This document shows, one piece after another, positions 53,424 through 62,340 of a DNA stretch of 64,000 nt. Numbering within the stretch: position 1 is the stretch's first letter; each line of letters begins with the position of its first letter. The notes beneath the pieces are model-generated. The model was not told where the DNA came from and did not search any database. It was given only the letters and a program-made list of their open reading frames with translations. This DNA comes from Aeromonas rivuli (lineage in GTDB: Bacteria; Pseudomonadota; Gammaproteobacteria; Enterobacterales; Aeromonadaceae), in the NCBI RefSeq assembly GCF_000820045.1, contig NZ_CDBJ01000100.1, positions 62,001 to 126,000 on the forward strand, read 5' to 3'. A program made the position numbers and the translations under genes.

Positions 53424-55672
53424 CAGACAACTTCCTTCTGGTAGTGACACAGTAACTGATCGTCGATGCCAGCCTCTCGCAGCAGCTCAGCCAGATCGTG
53501 CTGATACACCTGTTGCAAGGCCTGAGCCTGGCTCAACACCGGCTCGCTGATCACCTCTTGTTCGACCAGGAAATGGGCCAGGGTGGCCTCACTGCGCTCA
53601 TGCCGCAGCAACAGGGAGCGCAGCGCAGCCTCGTCGATGTGACCGAGGGAGATAAGGATCTCGGGCAGCATGACCTGGCTCGCCAGATAGCGGGTCCAGA
53701 TCTCGCCAAGCTGAGCGTCGTCAAGCAAGCCATCGGCCAGCACTTTTTGCAGCAACCGCTTAGGATCCTGACGCTGGCCACGCACGTACCAGCGCCGCAG
53801 CCCCACCGTCACCTCACCCTTGCAGGCGATCACATAGGAAACCGGAGACTTGAGCTTGCGGGACAGGGCGCCGAGGGAAACCGGGTCGAGATAGGTCTCG
53901 CAGGCGAGGATCAAGACACCGTGCTCGATACGCAGCGGCAAGACACTGTAGTGCACCGCAACGTTGGGGGAGACCTTCTGCAGCAGGCTTTTGGGCAGGG
54001 CATAGGCATCCACATGCTCCCAGGCCACCCCGCTCTGCTCGGCCACCCCGGCAGCCAGCTGCTCGCTGTCTATCCAACCCTGGTGTACCAAGCTGCTGCC
54101 CAGACGCAGGCCGGGTTCGCGGTTCAACAGCGCCTGTTCCAGCTGGACCTGGCTCAAGACTCCCTGGCTCACCAGTATCTGACCCAGGGGACGACGGGCG
54201 CGGTTCTCTTCTCCCAGGCTTGGGAAATCATGGGTGGTCTTGTCCCAGGCGACCCGGCGTGGGTCCCCCTGGGCGATGATCTGGGAGAGGGCACGCCAGT
54301 TCGCCATGAAGTTGATGATGTTGCCCCAAAACAGCCGGGGTAAGGACATCAGCCCCTGCATCAATCCGTAGTAGCGGGTCACAAAGATGAGGCGCTGCAA
54401 CATGCGATTCAGCATCAGGAACATATTGATCCAGAGCAGGGTCACCAGCCAGCTGTCGCCCTCGAAGATCGAGAGGAAATAGTAGGGATCGGGCGCCAGC
54501 CACTGATACAGGATCAGCGCCAGCAGCTGCAGCAGGATCAGGCTGGCGGAGAAGCTGAGGAAGTTGGTCAGCGCCCCCTTGCGATCCCGCCACAGGAAGT
54601 AGTTGAGCCGCCAGTTGCTGCTCCACTTGTGGGTTTTGAACCCCTGATAGACGATGCCGATGATCCAGCGAGACTTTTGGCGCACCGCCGTCTGGAAGGT
54701 ATCGGGAAAATATTCGCGCACGCAGATGACATTGGTGTCCCGCTCGTGCATCCCGAATCGCCACCGCTGATTCGGGGTGCTCCTGGCTTCCCGGATCACC
54801 GGGAAGCGGACGAACACCTCCTCCATTCCCTTCTCCTTGAGGCGAAAGCCGATGTCATAATCTTCGGTCAGGCTCTGCACATCGAAGGCGATACCGTCAC
54901 CATCTTCCAGCAGGGCTATGATGGCGCGGCGGCTAAAGCAGGTGCCGACCCCGGCACTCGGCACCTGCCCCGAGACGGCCTCACGCACCGGCACATCCTT
55001 GCTGTGCAGTTCCGCGAACTCGTCCAGATAGTGGAGGCTGGTGAAGTTGTACCAGGGACGCTCGAAGGGGTAGACGGGGATCTGGATCAGATCCTTGCGC
55101 TCCACCAGATAATTGAACAGCCGCAACTCCATGTCGGAGATGACATCCTCGGCATCGTGCAGGATAAAACCGGCAAACGACAGGTTGGCCTTGCGCTCAA
55201 ACTGGAAGATGGCATCGAGCACATTGTTGAGGCAATCCGCCTTGCTGGTCGGGCCGGGACGAGCACAGACCACCTTGTGCACGTTGGGGAAGCGGGCACA
55301 GACCTCATCCACGTCCTTCTGGGTATCGGGATCATTGGGATAGGTGCCGACGAAAATCTGGTAGTTTTCGTAATCAAAGCGCGTCGCGGCCAGCTCAGCC
55401 ATCTGGCCGATGACGCCGGTTTCGTGCCAGGCAGGCACCATGATGGCCAGCGGCTGCTCCTCCCGCTCGTAGAGTGCCTGATACTCCAGCCGATCGTGGC
55501 GACGATAGACAGTCAAGCGGCGCCAGCTGGTGCGCAGCCAGTAGATGATGTCGATGAAGAGATCATCCACCCCGCTTATCAACATGGCGACAGCCACCAC
55601 TATGGCGATCAGTTTCAGACCATAGAGATAGGTGGCAAAACCATCAACCAACCAAAATTCCGGCATCATCAT
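53423..55672 (-). CDS. nfrB: NfrB-like c-di-GMP-responsive glycosyltransferase
   Basis: An inner-membrane GT2 synthase (749 aa, E. coli NfrB about 745). TM1 lies at 16-35. The GT core has AIMVPAWHE, HDAED (172-176), LTEDYD (268-273) and the processive QKSRW (332-336). Spans lie at about 370-430. From about 494 there is a MshEN/GspE-N region with the tandem motifs RPLGQILVSQGVLSQVQLEQAL and LRLGSSLVHQGWIDSEQL, the kind that binds c-di-GMP, and a second such segment follows later. In E. coli NfrB makes a ManNAc-containing polymer when c-di-GMP is bound. wecB just upstream would supply UDP-ManNAc. Confidence 0.92.
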   Translation of the reverse strand: MMMPEFWLVDGFATYLYGLKLIAIVVAVAMLISGVDDLFIDIIYWLRTSWRRLTVYRRHDRLEYQALYEREEQPLAIMVPAWHETGVIGQMAELAATRFDYENYQIFVGTYPNDPDTQKDVDEVCARFPNVHKVVCARPGPTSKADCLNNVLDAIFQFERKANLSFAGFILHDAEDVISDMELRLFNYLVERKDLIQIPVYPFERPWYNFTSLHYLDEFAELHSKDVPVREAVSGQVPSAGVGTCFSRRAIIALLEDGDGIAFDVQSLTEDYDIGFRLKEKGMEEVFVRFPVIREARSTPNQRWRFGMHERDTNVICVREYFPDTFQTAVRQKSRWIIGIVYQGFKTHKWSSNWRLNYFLWRDRKGALTNFLSFSASLILLQLLALILYQWLAPDPYYFLSIFEGDSWLVTLLWINMFLMLNRMLQRLIFVTRYYGLMQGLMSLPRLFWGNIINFMANWRALSQIIAQGDPRRVAWDKTTHDFPSLGEENRARRPLGQILVSQGVLSQVQLEQALLNREPGLRLGSSLVHQGWIDSEQLAAGVAEQSGVAWEHVDAYALPKSLLQKVSPNVAVHYSVLPLRIEHGVLILACETYLDPVSLGALSRKLKSPVSYVIACKGEVTVGLRRWYVRGQRQDPKRLLQKVLADGLLDDAQLGEIWTRYLASQVMLPEILISLGHIDEAALRSLLLRHERSEATLAHFLVEQEVISEPVLSQAQALQQVYQHDLAELLREAGIDDQLLCHYQKEVV

Positions 55673-56754
55673 TACCCCAGCAAGGCGTCAGCCATGATGG
55701 CGACGATACGTGCACAGGCCTGACCATCCCCAAACGGATTCGCCATGGCACGGGGGGCAAAATCCCCGGCCTGCCACAACTCGGTCACCCGCTTGACGAT
55801 CCGCTCCTCGTCCGTGCCCATCAGCTCGGCATAACCCGACGCCACGGCCTCGGGCCGCTCGGTCTCTTCGCGCAATACCAGCAAGGGGACCCCGAAGGTG
55901 GGCGCCTCTTCCTGCAGGCCGCCAGAATCCGTCATCACCAGCCAGGCATCGGCAATGGCCTGCTGCATGGCCAGGTAATCGAGCGGCTCGGTCAGGGTGA
56001 CATTGGGCAAGTGCCCGAGCAGGGGATAGACCACCTGCTTGATGACGGGATTGAGATGCACGGGGAAGAGCACTTGCATCTCGGGATTGGCTTGGGCGAG
56101 ACGCGCGATGGCACGGCAAATCCCGGCCACTTCATCACCCCAGTTTTCTCGCCTGTGCACCGTGACCAGCAGATGGCCGGGCTGAGGTTTGTGCCGGTTC
56201 AGGCCATGACGCTCTGCGGCCCACAGCTGGGCATCGATGACGGTGTTGCCGGTCACATGTACCCGCTCTGCCGGTACTTGCTCGGCCAACAGGCAGGCGC
56301 TGGCCCCCTCGGTCGGAGCCAGGTGCAGACTCGCGATGCGGCCAATCATCTGACGTAGCCCCTCTTCGGGGAAAGGCCTGTCGAGGCGGTAGGTGCGCAG
56401 TCCCGCCTCCACGTGGGCCACGGGAACCTGATGGTAGAAACCGGTCAAGGCGCCGAGGAAGGCGCTCTCGGTATCCCCTTGTACTATCACCATGTCCCAT
56501 TGCGCTTGCGCCATCAGGGCCTCAAGCTGACCACGGCAGCCCTGGCTGAATTCGAACAGGCTGGCCCCCTGGCGGGTCAAGCTCCAATCCGGCGTGATAT
56601 CAAAGCAATCGAGGAGCTGAGTCGCCATGCTGTCGTGCTGGCCGGTGTGAACCCAGCGCACATCGGCCCAGGGTGCCTGCTTGAGCCCATGATAGAGGGG
56701 GGCCATCTTGATTATTTCCGGGCGAGTACCCGATACCATCATGATCTTTTTCAT
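55672..56754 (-). CDS. wecB: UDP-N-acetylglucosamine 2-epimerase
   Basis: This enzyme interconverts UDP-GlcNAc and UDP-ManNAc (360 aa). Family blocks are MMVSGTRPEIIKMAPL, VIVQGDTESAFLGAL, VAHVEAGLRTYRLDRPFPEEGLRQMI, VTVHRRENWG and LVMTDSGGLQEEAPTFGVPLLVLREETERPEA. It overlaps nfrB by one base (TAATG), so it is the first gene of a four-gene operon. In E. coli wecB lies in the ECA cluster instead. This copy may be a dedicated paralogue. Confidence 0.95.
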   Translation of the reverse strand: MKKIMMVSGTRPEIIKMAPLYHGLKQAPWADVRWVHTGQHDSMATQLLDCFDITPDWSLTRQGASLFEFSQGCRGQLEALMAQAQWDMVIVQGDTESAFLGALTGFYHQVPVAHVEAGLRTYRLDRPFPEEGLRQMIGRIASLHLAPTEGASACLLAEQVPAERVHVTGNTVIDAQLWAAERHGLNRHKPQPGHLLVTVHRRENWGDEVAGICRAIARLAQANPEMQVLFPVHLNPVIKQVVYPLLGHLPNVTLTEPLDYLAMQQAIADAWLVMTDSGGLQEEAPTFGVPLLVLREETERPEAVASGYAELMGTDEERIVKRVTELWQAGDFAPRAMANPFGDGQACARIVAIMADALLG

Positions 56755-57061
56755 CGCAACGAACTCCGTTCATAGACTGACATCACAGCAGGAGTCTAGA
56801 CGACCAACATGTCATTGGTTCGTACTCACTGCCGGATAATATCAATAGATTACAAGTCTCTAGGGAGGGTCAAGCAAGTCAATGGGGCTTACTCATCCGA
56901 CGGATGCTCGCCCGATAGATATCCAGATGCCATGAGTCAGGCGGGTACTTGTCTCTACAACAGCACCCTGTTCGCACGACCCTTGCGGAGTCGGCCATCA
57001 TCATGAATGGATATGGAACGAGATATAGCGGCAGATCGTCGAACCCTCGTCACAGGCAGCC
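56755..57061 (-). other. Long 5' leader of the wecB-nfr operon
   Basis: About 300 nt between the structured element (57062-57120) and the wecB ATG have no good gene on either strand. A leader of this length without a coding function is unusual for a bacterial operon and fits RNA-based regulation. Confidence 0.5.
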
Positions 57062-57120
57062 CAGCCATCTCGAGAGGGAGATCTGTGACTTTCCGAGCCC
57101 GGTTCACACCGAGGGTGGCG
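57062..57120 (-). ncRNA. Putative structured leader RNA, copy A
   Basis: This is the second copy of the element at 49261-49324. On the minus strand a GCCA/UGGC stem (plus-strand 57116-57119 with 57064-57067) closes a hairpin CGGU-GUGA-ACCG (57100-57111), the shared linker CGGAAAG and a UCUC/GAGA hairpin (57068-57081). Compared with copy B the CGGU/ACCG stem has become CGAU/AUCG, a compensatory change that keeps pairing. A further GUCACAG/CUGUGAC pairing in this copy (57050s with 57080s) could form an alternative structure. Confidence 0.6.
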
Positions 57121-57152
57121 TTAATATGCTCTGATCCTGAACAGAAAAAATC

Positions 57153-57167
57153 TACATTTAAAATGTA
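57153..57167. promoter_or_regulatory. Palindrome in the AT-rich wecB promoter region
   Basis: TACATTT-A-AAATGTA is a perfect 15-bp palindrome. It lies in the AT-rich stretch 57140-57320, which probably contains the operon promoter. The binding protein is unknown. Confidence 0.45.
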
Positions 57168-57396
57168 AGAAATCCAACAAACGAAATATAAAATACACGT
57201 TTTGTTTAATTGCGAATTTAATTCTAATTTTTAGCTATCGCCCAATACCTGCCATCACAAACGTCCTGTTTTGTTCAATGAGAAGCAATTGTGAAAATTC
57301 AGTTTACCTGTGGAAACTGAACCGGGACTGACTCAGGCCAGGTAAGCCTGGATAAAAATAGCCCAAATGACCCCAACTTCTCATGATAGCTTCCAT

Positions 57397-57423
57397 AAAA
57401 AGAGCCCCTTTTGGGGCTCTTTT
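57397..57423. terminator. Terminator after the M3 peptidase gene
   Basis: AGAGCCCC (57401-57408) pairs with GGGGCTCT (57413-57420) around TTTT. It is flanked by AAAA and TTT, so it is active on the minus strand and possibly on both. Confidence 0.82.
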
Positions 57424-57464
57424 AGCGGTTTCGCGATCACCTAAGGTGAGACGGGTTGACCCTA

Positions 57465-59324
57465 TCAAGCCGAGTCGGCCACGGCACTCTGACTCTCGGC
57501 TTCCCGGCCACGGATCCAGGCAGCAAAATCGGTCAGCATCCGGGTTTCGGACTGGCTGTTATCCGCCACCAGTTTGTCCCCATGCACCACACGAATATGG
57601 GCATTGAGGGGGGCGCCTTCTCCGGCCGGTTGCCGCTCGCGGGCCGCGGCCATGCAAGCCTGAGCCTGCTGCCAGGCCTGGGCCACATCCAGATTGCAGG
57701 CATCGGCCAGGGGTCTGGCGCTAAAGCCCTCGCCGGTCAGGCTCTGCAAGGTCTGATCATGGCTCATGCCATTACCCGGTCCCCAGTAGTGAGCGGCGAG
57801 ATCCGGGCCTATACGCGGATTGTCGGTCAGATAACCGTCGCGTTTGAGGAAATAACTGCGAGTCTGCTCCACCGCCATCAGCGCCAGCAGATAACCATGA
57901 TAGGCACAGGCCGACTCCTGATTGAGCAGATGGGGAATGGCGAGCAAGGGACGGGGACTCTCGACCCCCAGGATCTGCCGCTCCCATTGGCGAGCCAGGG
58001 CCAACACGGCCTCCGGGCTGCGCGCCTCATCCTTCATGGCATAGAGATCCCGCTCGAAATAGGCGACCAGGGCTATATGACGCTCGTTGAAGGCCCGAAA
58101 CGGCTGGCGCGCCGCAATCATCTCCTCAATCAGCGCATCCGGGATGGCACGGCCTTGCTCATCCTTGGCATAGCGTTTCAGCCAGTCCGCATCCTCGAGC
58201 AGGCTGTCGCAGAACATGGACTGAGTCTCGGCATACGCCATGGACGTGGGCGGGAACTCCTGGGAGAAACAGGGGGCATTGCCGGTCACGTTGGCAAAAT
58301 GAGCCGCATGGCCGCCTTCGTGGAACAGGGTGTTGAGCCCGCTCCAGCCGCTGCCGACCTGACCCGGGTTGGCCAGGCTGGTGAAGTTGACCACGGCGGG
58401 CACCCATTGCCCCTCCTGCCAGAAGCTCGGCACCGGACCATGGCAAAAACCATTCTCGTACTTGCCGGGTCTGTCCAGCAGATCCAGGGTCAGCACCGCA
58501 TCTCGGTATTGAATGCCGAGACGGCGGAAGCTCTGCACCCAGTCTTGCAAGGCGCGGGAGAAGGGCACATAGGGATCGAGCTGACGGGTCACGTCACCAC
58601 TGACCGAGAAGCGCAGATTATGGGGCAGCAGCGCGGCCTCCCCCTTGGCCTGTTCAAGCTCGACCAAGCTCTGGCGGGTACGCGCCTCGGTGCGGGCGAT
58701 GAAGTCATCCAGAATGACGAACAGCTGCTCTGGGCTCATCTGCTCGTTCTTGCGCACCTTGTATTCGAAATAGTCGCGATAACCCATGGTGCGGGCAAAG
58801 CGATTGCGCAATTGAACGATCTCCAGGAAGCCCGAGTCCAGGGCCCACTGCTCCAGGGTATGGAAGAGTGCTACGGCGCTGGCTCGCACCGCCTCGATCG
58901 GGCTCGCGACCAGGGAGGCGCTGGCGGCGGGCAAGCTGCCGGGAACTGTCCGACCCTGCTCATCCAGCAGCTCGAGTTTGAGCTCCTTGCGACGGGCAAA
59001 GAGCGCGGCCTCCGCGGCCACCAGCTCGTCCATCAGGGCAGCGGCGGCCGGATCCTCGATGACGTTGCACTCGAAGAAGGCGAGCCACCCCGACAAGCCT
59101 CGCTTGAGACTCGCCTCCTCGGCCTGGCCCAGCATCTCCCTGAGCTCGGGCAACCGGGCCGGATTGGCACAGAACCCCTTGTAGGCCTGCTCGGCTGCGG
59201 TGAAGCCCGCCTGATCATCGCTGGTGCCCATATAAGTCGACCAGAACAGATCCTCCTTGCGCCTGTGCAGCGCCAGATAGTCCTGATTCAACCGGTTGAA
59301 GTAATTCCTGGCAATGGAATTCAT
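57465..59324 (-). CDS. M3-family oligoendopeptidase (PepF-like)
   Basis: A cytoplasmic zinc metallopeptidase of 619 aa. The zinc site is HEGGHAAHF, within LNTLFHEGGHAAHFANV, and the third ligand Glu falls in MAYAETQSMFCDSL. The C-terminal AYHGYLLALMAVEQTRSYF is also family-typical. It should cleave short peptides; the natural substrate is unknown. It is a single-gene unit, with a terminator just beyond it. Confidence 0.9.
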   Translation of the reverse strand: MNSIARNYFNRLNQDYLALHRRKEDLFWSTYMGTSDDQAGFTAAEQAYKGFCANPARLPELREMLGQAEEASLKRGLSGWLAFFECNVIEDPAAAALMDELVAAEAALFARRKELKLELLDEQGRTVPGSLPAASASLVASPIEAVRASAVALFHTLEQWALDSGFLEIVQLRNRFARTMGYRDYFEYKVRKNEQMSPEQLFVILDDFIARTEARTRQSLVELEQAKGEAALLPHNLRFSVSGDVTRQLDPYVPFSRALQDWVQSFRRLGIQYRDAVLTLDLLDRPGKYENGFCHGPVPSFWQEGQWVPAVVNFTSLANPGQVGSGWSGLNTLFHEGGHAAHFANVTGNAPCFSQEFPPTSMAYAETQSMFCDSLLEDADWLKRYAKDEQGRAIPDALIEEMIAARQPFRAFNERHIALVAYFERDLYAMKDEARSPEAVLALARQWERQILGVESPRPLLAIPHLLNQESACAYHGYLLALMAVEQTRSYFLKRDGYLTDNPRIGPDLAAHYWGPGNGMSHDQTLQSLTGEGFSARPLADACNLDVAQAWQQAQACMAAARERQPAGEGAPLNAHIRVVHGDKLVADNSQSETRMLTDFAAWIRGREAESQSAVADSA

Positions 59325-59447
59325 AAGTTCCCTCTTGTTGTTATAGGGCCAATCCAGGTTGACCCCGTTGCTATGTGCGCTGGGATGCGCAGCTCCACGC
59401 TAGCAGAAGCCAACCCCTCTGTCAGCGCCCACCATCACCTCTGAACA

Positions 59448-59463
59448 GTGACTGTGATGTCAC
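59448..59463. promoter_or_regulatory. Inverted repeat upstream of the LPMO gene
   Basis: GTGAC-TGTGAT-GTCAC is a perfect 5-bp inverted repeat with a 6-bp centre. It is somewhat CRP-like but does not fit the consensus spacing well. The rest of 59325-59620 has no gene. The AT-rich part at 59560-59600 probably contains the promoter. Confidence 0.3.
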
Positions 59464-59625
59464 ACCATGCGCGGCTCTGGCCAGCAACTCTTCTGCCGCT
59501 GGCAAGCCACCCGTTGTCGCAAAAAGGTGGCTGGCAGCTCAGTTCAGTCCCTTTTTTGAAATTAATGTTAATTTTTTGTTCAAAATTAGCCATGATAAGT
59601 CGTCGAGTGAAACCGACACCCAGAC

Positions 59626-59712
59626 ACAGTCATTTGGCAAACCGGTCGAAAGGCCAGGACGCAAAGCCTCCGGTCCCGGGATCAAGCACGGGATAGCGGG
59701 GTTGCAGCAGGT
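59626..59712 (+). ncRNA. Cyclic-di-GMP-I (GEMM-I) riboswitch
   Basis: The aptamer hallmarks occur in order. GGCAAACC (59636-59643) comes first, then a GAAA tetraloop hairpin (59648-59651). GGACGCAAAGCC (59657-59668) and TCCGG are the tetraloop receptor region. A P3 hairpin follows (TCCCG with CGGGA, 59674-59693), and then TAGCGGGGTTGC (59694-59705). It lies about 55 nt before the LPMO start. GEMM-I elements sit upstream of gbpA in Vibrio cholerae too. A small hairpin (CGGGG-GCT-CCCCG, 59716-59728) follows, but no U-run terminator, so control may be translational. Confidence 0.92.
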
Positions 59713-59767
59713 GTTCGGGGGCTCCCCGCCAAGCTGACTGCCCAGACAGACTCAACACAAGGAATCT

Positions 59768-61189
59768 ATGGCAGTGAATCAACCACTTCATCGTCTTGCC
59801 GTCATCACCGCCCTGTTGGCCAGTGGTGGCGCCCTTGCCCACGGCTACATCAGCAGCCCGGAAGCCCGCAACACCCTTTGCAAGAACGGAGGCAACATAG
59901 GCTGCGGCGCCATCCAGTGGGAACCCCAGAGCCTGGAAGCGCCGTCCGGCTTCCCGAACGGCGGGCCCGCCGATGGCGACATAGCCTCGGCTGGCCATGC
60001 CCAGTTCGCCGAGTTGAATGCCCAGACCAGCGATCGCTGGACCAAGCGCACAGTGAGTGCCGGTGCCATCGATATCAGCTGGACCTTTACCGCCAACCAC
60101 GTCACCCGCAACTGGCGCTACTACCTCACCAGGCAAGATTGGGATCCCAATCAGCCCATCAGCCGCAGTAGCTTCGATCTGACCCCCTTCTGTGTCATTG
60201 ACGGCGGCATGGTACAACCCCCCAAGCAGATGACCCACAGCTGTACCCTGCCAGCTCGCACCGGCTATCAGCTGATCTTGGGGGTCTGGGAGGTGGGGGA
60301 TACCCCCAATAGCTTCTACAACCTGATCGATGCCCGCTTCCAGGATGGCGAGCTGCCGCCGCTGGCCTGGAGCCAGAGCGGTACCATCTACCCCTCGGTG
60401 GATCTCAAGGCCGGAGACAGAGCCATGACCCGGGTGTTCGATGCCAACGGCGAGCGCCCCGAGTTGCAGACTGTGCTCACCGTCGCCAGTGACGAGCAGG
60501 GGCTCAAAAATAACTGGGCCCAGGCGCTGGCCAGCAAGATAAACGCCGAGCAGAGCGAGATCCGTGCCGGCCAACCGGGTAGCGGTGACAGCTTCAACCC
60601 CGTCTATGGCCAGAACCCCGTCTACCTGAAGGCAGGCAGTGGCCTGGCCCGGGTCGAGATCCAGCTTGAGCAGCAACCTGCCCCCGTGGCCGACAGCCTG
60701 GTGGTGAGTGGTCTCGCCGATAGCTACCCGCTCGATGGCGGCAACCTCAAGCTCGACTTCACCCTGGCAGTGCAGGGGGACTTGAGTGTAACGGCCACCC
60801 TCTATGACCATGGCGGCGCCGCCAAGGGTCAGGTCAAGACCGACATCAAGGACGCCAGCCAGAGCCTGAGCCTGGCCCTGACCGGCCTCAGCGCCGGTCA
60901 TCACCAGCTGGTGCTCGCAGGCACCCCCAAAGGAGGCGGCGCCCTGTTGCAACAGACCCATGACCTGATGCTTCAGGATCCTGTCAGTGGCGACTACCAG
61001 TATGTTTTCCCGGCCTCTCTCTCCTCTTACAAGGGTGGGGTCAAGGTGCTGCAGCCCAAAGATGGCAAGATTTACCAATGCAAACCCTTCCCCGCCGAAG
61101 GTTGGTGCAGCCAGTGGAGCAGCAACGCCACTCACTATGAGCCTGGGGTAGGCAGCCATTGGCAGGAGGCCTGGTTGCTGGTGCAGTGA
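59768..61189 (+). CDS. gbpA: GbpA-like AA10 lytic polysaccharide monooxygenase
   Basis: A secreted copper enzyme and chitin-binding colonisation factor (473 aa). Signal cleavage after ALA exposes His25 (HGYISSP), the first copper ligand. The second is His111 (TANHVTRNWRYY). The AA10 domain runs to about residue 210, two middle domains follow, and a C-terminal chitin-binding module (about 425-473) ends YQCKPFPAEGWC...GSHWQEAW. The domain plan matches V. cholerae GbpA. The riboswitch upstream puts it under c-di-GMP control. The terminator at 61207-61236 closes the unit. Confidence 0.93.
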   Translation: MAVNQPLHRLAVITALLASGGALAHGYISSPEARNTLCKNGGNIGCGAIQWEPQSLEAPSGFPNGGPADGDIASAGHAQFAELNAQTSDRWTKRTVSAGAIDISWTFTANHVTRNWRYYLTRQDWDPNQPISRSSFDLTPFCVIDGGMVQPPKQMTHSCTLPARTGYQLILGVWEVGDTPNSFYNLIDARFQDGELPPLAWSQSGTIYPSVDLKAGDRAMTRVFDANGERPELQTVLTVASDEQGLKNNWAQALASKINAEQSEIRAGQPGSGDSFNPVYGQNPVYLKAGSGLARVEIQLEQQPAPVADSLVVSGLADSYPLDGGNLKLDFTLAVQGDLSVTATLYDHGGAAKGQVKTDIKDASQSLSLALTGLSAGHHQLVLAGTPKGGGALLQQTHDLMLQDPVSGDYQYVFPASLSSYKGGVKVLQPKDGKIYQCKPFPAEGWCSQWSSNATHYEPGVGSHWQEAWLLVQ

Positions 61190-61206
61190 TGGCCTGATAC
61201 GAGTAT

Positions 61207-61236
61207 GAAGAAGGGGAGCCATGGCTCCCCTTCTTC
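61207..61236. terminator. Terminator between gbpA and the CysB-like gene
   Basis: A perfect 30-bp palindrome whose left arm is GAAGAAGGGGAGCCA. It is suited to either of the two convergent transcripts. Confidence 0.78.
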
Positions 61237-61270
61237 ATCAGGTGACTGGCGCCACCGATAGCCTGAGTGC

Positions 61271-62218
61271 TCAGATCTGATAATCGATGAGCGGCTCACC
61301 ATGGAGCGCCCGGGCCTGGATGTCGGCCAGCGCCAGCTCGGGGTTGCAGAGCTGGATGAACTGCCAGGCGAAGTTGTGTTGGAACTGCCCCTGCTTGAGG
61401 CCAATCCAGGCGGTGTGAGGGGCGAACAACCGGCTGCCGTCGAGCTGGTGGAGCCCCAGATCGCGCTGAGGATCGAACGCCATGTCCGCCAGGATACCCA
61501 CCCCCATCTCCAACTCCACATAGGTCTTGATGACATCCGAATCCTGGGCGGTCAACAGGATCTGGGGCGAGATCCCCGCAGCGGCAAAGGCCTCATCGAC
61601 CCTGGCCCGTCCGGTCAAACCCGCCTGATAGGTGATGATGGGCCACTGGGCCAGGGCCCCCAGACTCAGCTCGGCCTCCTCGCTGAGGGGGTGCCCCCTT
61701 GGTACCACTATGTTGTGATGCCAGCGGTAATAAGGAAAAGCCACCACCCCTTCGCTGCGATCGAGCTGCTCGCTGCTGATGCCGATATCCACTTCACCGG
61801 TTTGCAACAGCCGCACTATCTCCTCCGGCCCCCCCTGACGCAGCTCCAGCTGCACCTCGGGGAAGCGCTCACGGAACGCCTTTACCACCTTGGGCAGGGC
61901 GTAACGCGCCTGAGTATGGGTGGTCGCCACCAGCAGCCGCCCCGACTCGCGGTTGGCGAAGGCGCTGGCCAGCTTGCGGATATTGCCCGCATCATTGAGG
62001 ATGCGCTCGGCGATCACCAATAGCTCCTTGCCCGGCTCCGTCATGCCAAGCAACCGCTTGCCGTAGCGCACGAACAGGGCGATGCCGAGTTCCTCCTCCA
62101 GCTCGCGGATATGGCGACTGACCCCGGACTGAGAGGTGAACAGGGCGTTCGCCACCTCGGTCAGGTTGTAGTCGCGCCGGGCCGCCTCCCTGATGATCCG
62201 TAACTGCTGAAAATTCAC
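61271..62218 (-). CDS. CysB/Cbl-like LysR regulator
   Basis: An LTTR of the CysB group (about 315 aa). The HTH region reads NFQQLRIIREAARRDYNLTEVANALFTSQSGVSRHIRELEEELG. The effector domain has TTHTQARYALPKVVKAFRERFPEV, a strong CysB-group signature. The start is a GTG at 62218 with GGAGG upstream; an ATG five codons earlier overlaps that ribosome site. The neighbouring cysW/cysA genes on the same strand suggest control of sulfate or sulfonate uptake. Confidence 0.88.
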   Translation of the reverse strand: MNFQQLRIIREAARRDYNLTEVANALFTSQSGVSRHIRELEEELGIALFVRYGKRLLGMTEPGKELLVIAERILNDAGNIRKLASAFANRESGRLLVATTHTQARYALPKVVKAFRERFPEVQLELRQGGPEEIVRLLQTGEVDIGISSEQLDRSEGVVAFPYYRWHHNIVVPRGHPLSEEAELSLGALAQWPIITYQAGLTGRARVDEAFAAAGISPQILLTAQDSDVIKTYVELEMGVGILADMAFDPQRDLGLHQLDGSRLFAPHTAWIGLKQGQFQHNFAWQFIQLCNPELALADIQARALHGEPLIDYQI

Positions 62219-62340
62219 CCTCGCCTCCTCCATGCCAAGGGTTGCCCCTTATCCGTGATGAAACCGTTACGGTTCCCATGTTTGTGTTTGCCTTGCCCAA
62301 CCTGGAGGGACGCCACATTCAGGGGTCAGTCATCGCGCCC

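Noticed and set aside
56755-57140. JUMPstart/ops element for RfaH upstream of the wecB operon
   Set aside because: The ops core GGCGGTAG was not found in the leaders of either polysaccharide operon.
59448-59463. CRP site upstream of gbpA
   Set aside because: The GTGAC/GTCAC arms have a 6-bp spacer, but they do not fit the TGTGA-N6-TCACA pattern, so it is reported only as an inverted repeat.
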